Of a stretch of 6,331 nucleotides of DNA, positions 1-5,283 are shown in pieces (the stretch's first letter is position 1; each line of letters starts with the position of its first letter). The stretch covers positions 1 through 6,331 of the forward strand of contig SKLB01000004.1 in assembly GCA_007123465.1 (NCBI GenBank), written 5' to 3'. Below the pieces are notes generated by a model. The model was given only the letters and a program-made list of their open reading frames with translations, searched no databases and had not been told where the DNA came from. A program made the position numbers and the translations under genes. Origin of the DNA: Spirochaetales bacterium (lineage in GTDB: Bacteria > Spirochaetota > Spirochaetia > DSM-27196 > PWMO01).

Positions 1-578
1 GCGATACCGATCAGAGAAGATACGGCAAACGGCAGCTTGGTTCGGTACATCAGAACGCCGAGAATGACCGCTGCTACAAGCAGGTAGGCGGTTGCCGCCG
101 GGACCGCGGGATTGGCCAGGAACATGCCGCCGAGCACCGCGCTGAATGCCGCCACTACCAGGACCAGCAGAAAGAACACCAGGAAGTAAAACGCCTTGCC
201 GGTGCGCTTGGTCAGCAGGTCCGCGGCAACAAACTGAATCGACTTGCCGTCGTAACGTACCGACGCCATAACGGCCAGGTAGTCGTGCACCGCTCCGATG
301 AAGATATTGCCAAACCACACCCAGAGCAGCGCCGGTACCCATCCCCAGGCCATCGCCAGAACCGGTCCGATGATGGGTGCCGCCCCTGCTACGGACGCAA
401 AGTGATGCCCAAACAGAACGCTGTTACGCGCGGGTACAAAGTCCACCCCGTCGTACAGTCTGTGCGCGGGCGTCTGGATGCTGTTGTCGGCCTTGACCGT
501 CGACTCCAGCTTTCGCCCGTAGGTGAGGTACAGTACCACGTACAGTACACCTCCAACGATTGCGACAATTGCTGTCAT
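1..578 (-). CDS. cstA: CstA-family carbon starvation protein (peptide/pyruvate transporter), N-terminal part, cut by the window edge
   Basis: I translated this frame by hand; 192 full codons are present and the C-terminus lies beyond base 1. CstA and BtsT family members are inner-membrane carriers for peptides or pyruvate, used when preferred carbon runs out. The family signature is clear: LFGHHFASVAGAAPIIGP at residues 55-72, then GNIFIGAVHDY at 90-100 and VRYDGKSI at 107-114. Hydrophobic membrane segments lie at about 3-18, 62-78, 82-105, 130-154 and 160-178. The N-terminus is short: the first helix is followed almost directly by the DGVDFVPA motif (43-50). The long enterobacterial form has extra N-terminal helices, so this is the short CstA type. 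The ATG at 578 is preceded by GGGAGGAG six bases upstream, which fixes the start. The gene has its own promoter. CstA family membership is near certain; the substrate is not determined. Confidence 0.93.
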   Translation of the reverse strand, partial: MTAIVAIVGGVLYVVLYLTYGRKLESTVKADNSIQTPAHRLYDGVDFVPARNSVLFGHHFASVAGAAPIIGPVLAMAWGWVPALLWVWFGNIFIGAVHDYLAVMASVRYDGKSIQFVAADLLTKRTGKAFYFLVFFLLVLVVAAFSAVLGGMFLANPAVPAATAYLLVAAVILGVLMYRTKLPFAVSSLIGI

Positions 579-584
579 AGTTCA

Positions 585-592
585 CTCCTCCC
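585..592 (-). promoter_or_regulatory. Ribosome binding site of cstA
   Basis: GGGAGGAG on the minus strand, six bases before the ATG at 578. It is a near-perfect anti-16S match and supports the short CstA N-terminus. Confidence 0.85.
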
Positions 593-626
593 GTTGAGAA
601 TAACTAAACAAATATCGATTCGCCCT

Positions 627-655
627 AGCGTACCCCTGAATTGGGCTGCTGTCAA
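627..655 (-). promoter_or_regulatory. Sigma70-type promoter of cstA
   Basis: On the minus strand a consensus -35 box TTGACA (655-650) is followed by a 17-base spacer and a -10 box TACGCT (632-627). The -10 box matches the consensus at three positions, including the first two and the last. Transcription would start near 620, giving a leader of about 40 bases that contains the ribosome binding site. A perfect -35 with a weak -10 is a pattern often seen where an activator assists, which would suit a starvation gene; no activator site was recognised. Confidence 0.6.
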
Positions 656-709
656 ACAAAAGTTGCGTACGGCGCTCATGTTCTTTGTCTCCGCTGCCGG
701 CGGCAGAAG

Positions 710-1351
710 CTAGAGCCGTGAGGCCACACAACCGGCGAGTACGCGCCGCAGCTCGTCGATTTGCGTCTCGAGTTCCGCGCTCTCCGGGCAGAAGCGCAGC
801 GAAATATACCCGTTGCTTCCGTAGTAACCGATATAGCGCAGACTGGGACCTCCTGCCAGTCGAGCCAGAATTGAAAGCAGCAGCCTGCGAACCAGTGGGT
901 TGTAGCTGAAAAGGAAAAACCGGAGCTCTCCGTTTTCAACGGTCTCGCACTGCATCGAAGTGTCGTCGTCGATCGGGATCCAGCCGCGACTGAACTGACG
1001 TTCTTCGACAATATGCCCCTCTCCGGGCGCCAGAGAATGGCAGAACAGCGTCAGTATGAGGTTGTCTTCACGGCCCATGAAACGGGCCAGGGGATAATAG
1101 AGCAAAGACTGGCGTGGAAGGGTGGTGATTGTGCCGTCGAGACGGTAGAACGCAGCCGAATCGAGTTGATAGGCAAAGTTGTAACCTACCAGGCCGCCGA
1201 TATTGGTATACGAAGTGTCTATCGGCTGAAAAACACGCTCGGTGGTGGCGCACGTTTCTATCAGCAACTGCTGATTTGTGCGCACACCGCGCCGCCAGCC
1301 AAGCATCATCGCTGCAGCAAGCCCGAAGATGAGGTAGGCCAGCAAAGTCAT
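710..1351 (-). CDS. Membrane-anchored protein of unknown function (213 residues)
   Basis: I do not recognise this family. Residues 2-18 form one hydrophobic segment, directly followed by the basic stretch WRRGVR (19-24). By the positive-inside rule this puts the N-terminus outside and the rest in the cytoplasm. The remainder is a soluble mixed alpha/beta domain rich in aromatic residues, with YIGYYGSNGYISLRF at 173-187 and an acidic, possibly helical C-terminus (190-210). Cysteines at 34, 104, 135, 188 and 208 form no known metal motif. The ATG lies only three bases after the stop of the MIP18-family gene and has no good Shine-Dalgarno sequence, so translation is probably coupled to it. A small inverted repeat (693-705) follows the stop but has no T-run, so I see no convincing terminator. 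The reading frame is solid; the function is open. Confidence 0.8.
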   Translation of the reverse strand: MTLLAYLIFGLAAAMMLGWRRGVRTNQQLLIETCATTERVFQPIDTSYTNIGGLVGYNFAYQLDSAAFYRLDGTITTLPRQSLLYYPLARFMGREDNLILTLFCHSLAPGEGHIVEERQFSRGWIPIDDDTSMQCETVENGELRFFLFSYNPLVRRLLLSILARLAGGPSLRYIGYYGSNGYISLRFCPESAELETQIDELRRVLAGCVASRL

Positions 1352-1354
1352 ATG

Positions 1355-1627
1355 CTATACCAGCTCTACCTTGAGTTCGGGGAACTCCGCTTCAAATTCC
1401 TCTACCAGCCGTCGGCGGATGCCCGAAATCACCACCGAGGCGATTCCGACGCACGCCATACACGATGGCTGGTGCGACAGGAAGTCGGCAAACACGTAGA
1501 GCTCCTGCTTCTCCGCGTTGTAGCGCACCCGTTCCACTACGCCCAGCCGCGCGATTGGAAGTCCACTCTCGGGATCCTTGACCCGCTGCAGCACATCCTC
1601 GATCTTCTGTTGCATTTCCTGATCCAT
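1355..1627 (-). CDS. MIP18/DUF59-family protein, probable iron-sulfur cluster assembly or maintenance factor
   Basis: This 90-residue protein is about one MIP18 (DUF59) domain long. The family motif is visible as DPESGLPIARLGVVERV (18-34), followed by a beta strand and PSCMAC (54-59). The family's conserved cysteine is probably C56, with a second cysteine, C59, close by. Relatives include SufT, PaaD and eukaryotic CIAO2B, which help build or insert iron-sulfur clusters. The gene is not next to suf or isc genes here, so its client is unknown. A 213-residue membrane protein follows after three bases and probably belongs to the same unit. The ATG at 1627 is the only ATG upstream of the domain before an in-frame TGA at 1657, apart from M5 at 1615. 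There is no real ribosome binding site upstream of either start. NifU-like C-terminal domains are an alternative family, but they carry CxxC in a different context. Confidence 0.8.
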   Translation of the reverse strand: MDQEMQQKIEDVLQRVKDPESGLPIARLGVVERVRYNAEKQELYVFADFLSHQPSCMACVGIASVVISGIRRRLVEEFEAEFPELKVELV

Positions 1628-1637
1628 GACGAGGACT

Positions 1638-1667
1638 ATTATGCGCCCCTTGAATCAAAGCTGTCAA
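1638..1667 (-). promoter_or_regulatory. Sigma70-type promoter of the MIP18 gene, placed almost on top of the start codon
   Basis: Minus strand: consensus -35 TTGACA (1667-1662), an 18-base spacer, and -10 CATAAT (1643-1638, five of six consensus bases). The expected transcription start is near 1631, only about 3-4 bases before the ATG at 1627. Confidence 0.6.
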
Positions 1668-1689
1668 TTGCGAGTTCAACCGTGCACGA

Positions 1690-2193
1690 TCAGTCTGCTG
1701 CTTGCGTTGCGTGCGAAACCAGCGAGGCCAGTTCGTCGTGCTGCAGCAGCTTCTGCGAGTCGAGGATAATCACAAATGCGTCGTCGCGCTTGCCGATTCC
1801 GCTGATGAACGCTGCATCAACCTGGGTGCCGATCGTTGGCGGCTCTTCAATGGCCGCAGCATCAATATCGATGACCTCGTTTACCGCGTCTGCGGTTGCA
1901 CCAACCGCCACACGCCCTTCCTCAAACGGTATCTCGAGTACGATGATCATCGGAGCGGTGTTGGAGTCTGCAGTACCCAGACCGAGCCGTTTACGCAGAT
2001 CGATAACCGGCAGCACGTTACCACGGAAATTGACAACCCCCAGCATGAAGTCCGGCATCCGCGGAATGCGGGTAATCTCGGCGTACTCCACCACCGTCTG
2101 CGCGTGGGTTACCTCAACAGCGTACTGCACGTTCTCCAGGATGAAGGTAAGATACTGGCCACCGGCGACCGCGGTTGCCTCGGTTTCTGTCAT
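1690..2193 (-). CDS. cheW: CheW chemotaxis coupling protein
   Basis: CheW is the cytoplasmic adaptor that links methyl-accepting chemoreceptors to the histidine kinase CheA in the receptor array. The 167-residue length is typical. The CheW domain starts at about residue 12 (QYLTFILENVQYAVEV). The hallmark segment TRIPRMPDFMLGVVNFRG runs from 41 to 58 and is followed by NVLPVIDLRKRLGL (59-72), which includes the conserved NFRG and PVIDLR motifs. The second half carries the VNEVIDID strand (104-111) and FISGIGKRDDAFVIILD (129-145), as in standard CheW. No receptor, CheA or CheY lies in the window, so this is a stand-alone cheW. The start is fixed by AAGGAG seven bases before the ATG. The gene has its own strong promoter, so its supply does not depend on srkA transcription. 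Confidence 0.96.
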   Translation of the reverse strand: MTETEATAVAGGQYLTFILENVQYAVEVTHAQTVVEYAEITRIPRMPDFMLGVVNFRGNVLPVIDLRKRLGLGTADSNTAPMIIVLEIPFEEGRVAVGATADAVNEVIDIDAAAIEEPPTIGTQVDAAFISGIGKRDDAFVIILDSQKLLQHDELASLVSHATQAAD

Positions 2194-2200
2194 GACATTT

Positions 2201-2206
2201 CTCCTT
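2201..2206 (-). promoter_or_regulatory. Ribosome binding site of cheW
   Basis: AAGGAG on the minus strand, seven bases before the ATG at 2193. It is a consensus site and settles the start codon. Confidence 0.85.
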
Positions 2207-2233
2207 CAGGGCTCAAATAACACTATTAACTTC

Positions 2234-2262
2234 ATTATAAACCAAGGAGCAATTCTATGCAA
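2234..2262 (-). promoter_or_regulatory. Strong sigma70-type promoter of cheW
   Basis: Minus strand: -35 TTGCAT (2262-2257), a 17-base spacer, and a perfect -10 TATAAT (2239-2234). The predicted start is near 2227, giving a leader of about 33 bases with the cheW ribosome binding site. The -35 box overlaps the last bases of srkA. Many spirochaete and enterobacterial chemotaxis genes use the flagellar sigma factor (sigma28); this one looks like an ordinary housekeeping promoter. Confidence 0.7.
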
Positions 2263-3304
2263 GGCTTTTATTCCAGAATTGAGGATCACTCTGTGCGATA
2301 ACCTCCGCTTGCGTTTTCAGGTCTTCGATCTCCTTTATCCAGAACGCTTCGCTTCCCCAGTCGGGCAGGGCACGGCGGAACCAGTGGTCGTGCATCTGTG
2401 ACGCCCGCCAGGCGAGAAAGTAGATCATGCGCATGAAGCGCAGCGGCTCTATCAAGGCAAGGGTGGTTCGGTCAAACGCGGTGAACTGCTGGTAGCCGTC
2501 GAGCAGTAGTGTCAGCTCGCGGGTACAGTGCTGTGCGTAGTCCGGCAGCAGTAGCCAGAGGTCCTGCACGGCGGGGCCGCTCATCATGTCATCGAAGTCA
2601 AACAACACAAGCCCGGAATCCGGACGGTCCAGGATATTACCGCGATGGCAATCACCGTGAATGCGGGTCAGCAGCACGTCGTCGAACAGTGGCTCGATCA
2701 ATTGCAGGGTGTCGGCGCAGATCTGTTCGAACTCATCGCGCGCCTTTGTGACTACGACGCCTTCGCTCAGCAGCTGGTCTGCAAAGTTGCGCGTCAGACT
2801 GCGCGGTGTACAGACCAGGCGGTTGGGTGCGCTGCGCTGCAGACCGACGGCGTGGCAGCGTCCGATCAGCGAACCGAGTCGATGCCACTGTTGGTCGGTC
2901 TCGGCGTCGAAATTGCGCCCGCCGCGCTTGGGAAAGAGCGCGAAGAAGAAGGTCTGGGAATCGCGCAGCGGAGCGTCCGGCTGCAGCGGGTCATCGCTAT
3001 CCTCGACGGTCACAGTGTGCAGCGTGTGACCCTGCGCGTTGCAGAGCGGTGCTACAACCGGGATCTCTGCTGCAGCACAGTCTGACAGGAACCGGTGCTC
3101 GTCGGCGATTGCCGCTTGAGACCAGCGCCCCGGACGGTAGAACTTGACGATCAGTTCACGGTCTTCATCGTCGCGCAACCCGTAGACGCGGTTTACGTAA
3201 CTCGGGTACGGCTGCACAGACCCGTCGAGGATCAGGTCCAGGCAGCGCTCTACCGCGGCTATCACCGCACCGGGTGTCAGCAGGTCAAACCGTCCAACGC
3301 GCAT
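2255..3304 (-). CDS. srkA: SrkA (YihE/RdoA) stress-response serine/threonine kinase
   Basis: A 349-residue cytoplasmic kinase of the aminoglycoside-phosphotransferase/choline kinase fold. In E. coli, SrkA limits death under oxidative, envelope and antibiotic stress. Conserved features appear in order: SYVNRVYGL at 35-43; VKFYRPGRW at 53-61 with the probable ATP-contacting Lys54; EHRFL at 69-73; FALFPKRGGRNFDAE at 121-135; the catalytic loop HGDCHRGN at 216-223 with Asp218 and Asn223; the metal-binding FDFDD at 235-239; PAVQDLW at 244-250; and EPLRFMRMIYFLAWR at 286-300. All catalytic residues are present, and the length is about 20 residues over the E. coli enzyme. A small insert at about 99-115 (acidic, EDSDD) accounts for part of the excess. 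The start is eight bases after the upstream stop and lacks a Shine-Dalgarno match, which implies translational coupling. The partner or substrate is not known from sequence. Confidence 0.93.
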   Translation of the reverse strand: MRVGRFDLLTPGAVIAAVERCLDLILDGSVQPYPSYVNRVYGLRDDEDRELIVKFYRPGRWSQAAIADEHRFLSDCAAAEIPVVAPLCNAQGHTLHTVTVEDSDDPLQPDAPLRDSQTFFFALFPKRGGRNFDAETDQQWHRLGSLIGRCHAVGLQRSAPNRLVCTPRSLTRNFADQLLSEGVVVTKARDEFEQICADTLQLIEPLFDDVLLTRIHGDCHRGNILDRPDSGLVLFDFDDMMSGPAVQDLWLLLPDYAQHCTRELTLLLDGYQQFTAFDRTTLALIEPLRFMRMIYFLAWRASQMHDHWFRRALPDWGSEAFWIKEIEDLKTQAEVIAQSDPQFWNKSLA

Positions 3305-3312
3305 ATTGCCGG

Positions 3313-5130
3313 CTACGCGTCGGCCGGCGTATCCAGGTCCGGATAGGCTGCGGACAGCTCATCGAGCCGATGCTTGGCGGTGGCAATCTCTGCCATCAGG
3401 GCCGTCTTCCAGTGTGCATAGTCCCGATCCAGGCTGTTGATAAGGCTGCGGTAGTACTCGATGCCCTGAAGAAGGTTGTCCCGGTAGCTGCGAAACTCCT
3501 GTGCGCTTCTGGCTCCGGTGTCGCGCATCGTTTTCAGCAACTGGCGCGCAAGATCGGATACGTAGAGCTTCAGCTCGTTGACAAACATATGCGGCCGCCT
3601 GGCCCCGTTGATCAGGTTTATGCGGCCGTAGATGTGATCGACCATCTCGCGCAGCGATGCCACCTTTGTGAAGAACGCCAGGTTGGGCCCGGGGCACACC
3701 GCCGGAGTTGGCTTCTCGGCATGCGCGTCGGTCTTGTAGTTGATGGCAACCGATCCGGAGAGATCGCGGCATAGACAGACGCGCTCGATGATTTCAAAGT
3801 GGCGCTGCTGATACTGATCGGCAGGTAGATTCCGGGCGTTGAGCTCGGCGATCTTCTTGCGCTGATAGGTGCGCGAGGCGGTGCATATGGGAAGCTCGGT
3901 GAATTCGGTGTTGAATTTCAAAAGCCCCTTTGGGCACGGACTGCCGGGTTTGCCGCGGCGCGCCAGTTCGTGTTTGTGGATTTCGGAGGCGGAGTTTGTC
4001 AAGTTGCTGAACGGCACGCCGAGCGGCGAAGCGCCGCTGGAAACAATCTGCTCGCCACCGGCCGCGGCGAGTCTTCCCAGTGTATCCGGGTCGACGTTGA
4101 TGCACTCGGGTACCAGCAGAAACGGAGAGCCCCATCCAACGCTGTCTACCGCGTAGTGTTGGAGCAGGAAGTCATGCTCGCTGGGGGTGCCGACACCGCC
4201 CTGTGCGGTGATCCGGAACGCCGGCCGCGGCGGCACGGCTGATCCGCGCTTGACAAGCGCATCGGTATAGATCGCGAACAGGGTATCGAGCAGCTCTTCG
4301 CGGCGGGTCTTGAACTCCTCGAGAACCGGCCCCAGAAGGTAGCCGTCAGTGGCAAAGGTGTGGCCGCCGCAGTTCAGCCCGGACTCAATGCGAAACTCGG
4401 AAATCCACAGGCCGCTGCGGGCAAACATTCGTGCCTGAGTGAGTGCCGAGCGAAAATCGCTGACTTTCAGCACGATTTTCTTGCGCAGGTACCCCGAGGC
4501 GTCGGGCTGGAAGGCGGCAAAGCTCTCCATGTATCTGGCAAGCCGGCGGTTGAAGCCGGCCGAGAGCACCACCGACGAGTCGAGCTCACTGCGGGCGTAA
4601 CCGCGCAGTGCCGCCATGGCGTCGGCATACTCGGCGGGCAGCTTCTCCCCGTTGCGGTAGTTGTCCTTGTCCACCTTGACCATGATGTTGACGTCGATAT
4701 CTCCGGGCTCGATTGCCGCGCGCAGTTCCTGTTGAAGCTGCGCGCGGCGGGTGGGGTCGGTACACGCGAGCATGGTGTTGTATCTTGTGTGCAGCTCAGA
4801 CTGTTCGGGAAGCAGTTCGAAATAGGTTGTAATCTCCGAGCCGGGCTCGAACGCGGCGCTCTGCAGTGCCGCCGATCTCTCGCGGACGATAGTCCCGATC
4901 AGGTTAAGATAGGCCGTGATCCGATTTGCACGCGGATCGGGGTCCTCGTCGGTGATTGGGATGTATTCCTCGTTTCGTTGACGGCAGTAGTAGCCGCGCA
5001 CCTGTTCGGCAATCTGATCATCCACGATCGACATGACCGAAGAGATGCCGTACTTGGCCACCTTTGCCGGGGCATCGAGCGAGAAACCGATTCCGAGAAC
5101 CGGTATGTGAAATGTGTGAGAATTCTGCAC
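3313..5130 (-). CDS. Conserved 605-residue protein, probable nitronate-monooxygenase/FabK-like FMN TIM barrel with a cysteine-rich C-terminal part
   Basis: I recall close relatives in spirochaetes and Bacteroidetes, annotated only as hypothetical. Residues are numbered from the GTG at 5130. HIPVLGIGFSLDAP (8-21) and AKYGISSVMSIVDD (25-38) look like the first two strands and first helix of a TIM barrel. ESGLNCGGHTF (249-259) resembles the AGGH motif of nitronate monooxygenases and PfaD. RITAQGGVGT (306-315) and DSVGWGSPFLLVPE (329-342) resemble the GG(I/V) and G-x-G-x-x-F phosphate-binding segments that hold FMN in that superfamily. Beyond the barrel, Cys399, Cys416, Cys452, Cys454 and Cys479 could bind a metal or an iron-sulfur cluster. 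A long, probably helical tail (about 485-590) follows. GTG is preferred over an upstream TTG at 5166 because TGGAGGA sits nine bases before it and the conserved region begins right after. srkA follows by eight bases. The flavoprotein assignment is inference from motif resemblance, and the reaction is unknown. Confidence 0.85.
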   Translation of the reverse strand: MQNSHTFHIPVLGIGFSLDAPAKVAKYGISSVMSIVDDQIAEQVRGYYCRQRNEEYIPITDEDPDPRANRITAYLNLIGTIVRERSAALQSAAFEPGSEITTYFELLPEQSELHTRYNTMLACTDPTRRAQLQQELRAAIEPGDIDVNIMVKVDKDNYRNGEKLPAEYADAMAALRGYARSELDSSVVLSAGFNRRLARYMESFAAFQPDASGYLRKKIVLKVSDFRSALTQARMFARSGLWISEFRIESGLNCGGHTFATDGYLLGPVLEEFKTRREELLDTLFAIYTDALVKRGSAVPPRPAFRITAQGGVGTPSEHDFLLQHYAVDSVGWGSPFLLVPECINVDPDTLGRLAAAGGEQIVSSGASPLGVPFSNLTNSASEIHKHELARRGKPGSPCPKGLLKFNTEFTELPICTASRTYQRKKIAELNARNLPADQYQQRHFEIIERVCLCRDLSGSVAINYKTDAHAEKPTPAVCPGPNLAFFTKVASLREMVDHIYGRINLINGARRPHMFVNELKLYVSDLARQLLKTMRDTGARSAQEFRSYRDNLLQGIEYYRSLINSLDRDYAHWKTALMAEIATAKHRLDELSAAYPDLDTPADA

Positions 5131-5138
5131 CGTATGTA

Positions 5139-5145
5139 TCCTCCA
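5139..5145 (-). promoter_or_regulatory. Ribosome binding site that selects the GTG start of the 605-residue protein
   Basis: TGGAGGA on the minus strand, with GGAGG nine bases before the GTG at 5130. It would lie inside the coding region if the longer TTG start at 5166 were used, so it argues for GTG. Confidence 0.75.
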
Positions 5146-5170
5146 GGATTGGTGGCTGGATGGCAACTAC

Positions 5171-5200
5171 ACGGTAGCACGCAATAGCCGCTTGAGGCAA
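5171..5200 (-). promoter_or_regulatory. Possible promoter of the 605-residue protein/srkA unit
   Basis: Minus strand: -35-like TTGCCT (5200-5195), an 18-base spacer, and -10-like TACCGT (5176-5171) with an upstream TG that makes an extended -10. The match is weak. A promoter is nevertheless expected here because a terminator lies just upstream. Confidence 0.3.
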
Positions 5201-5240
5201 TCGCCGCGGTAAACCAGTGGGCTGACAAGCCGCTTGCAGC

Positions 5241-5271
5241 AAAACGGCGCCCCGGCGATACCGGGGCGCCG
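5241..5271 (-). terminator. Rho-independent terminator of the osmoprotectant operon
   Basis: A perfect 11-bp inverted repeat (5261-5271 and 5245-5255) encloses a five-base loop. Read on the minus strand, the stem is followed at once by TTTT (5244-5241). It begins 13 bases after the stop of the binding-protein gene. The T-run is short, but the stem is almost entirely G-C pairs. Read on the plus strand there is no T-run, so it works in one direction only. Confidence 0.85.
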
Positions 5272-5283
5272 CATGGTAGTGGT

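Noticed and set aside
693..705. Inverted repeat after the 213-residue gene, considered as a terminator
   Set aside because: The stem is only about five base pairs with a three-base loop, and no T-run follows on the minus strand.
1681..1688. Palindrome CGTGCACG just after the cheW stop codon
   Set aside because: It has no loop and no T-run, so it cannot form a terminator, and eight bases is too short to call an operator.
2219..2230. Small dyad AATAACACTATT just downstream of the cheW transcription start, considered as an operator
   Set aside because: The arms are only four bases and do not extend further. In an AT-rich promoter region this is expected by chance.
2244..2301. AAGGAG followed seven bases later by ATG on the plus strand, opening a 14-codon frame
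   Set aside because: The site looks like a good ribosome binding site, but the frame stops after 14 codons and overlaps the srkA end and the cheW promoter on the other strand. The AAGGAG falls within the spacer of the cheW promoter. Probably chance.
1013..2401. Long open frame of 462 codons on the plus strand
   Set aside because: It runs antisense across the 213-residue gene, the MIP18 gene, cheW and the end of srkA. Its translation has low-complexity Ser/Arg/His stretches and no recognisable domain. The minus-strand genes have clear family motifs, so this frame is a by-product of GC-rich codon use.
4360..5187. Open frame of 275 codons on the plus strand
   Set aside because: It lies antisense inside the 605-residue gene, has no ribosome binding site and no family motif.
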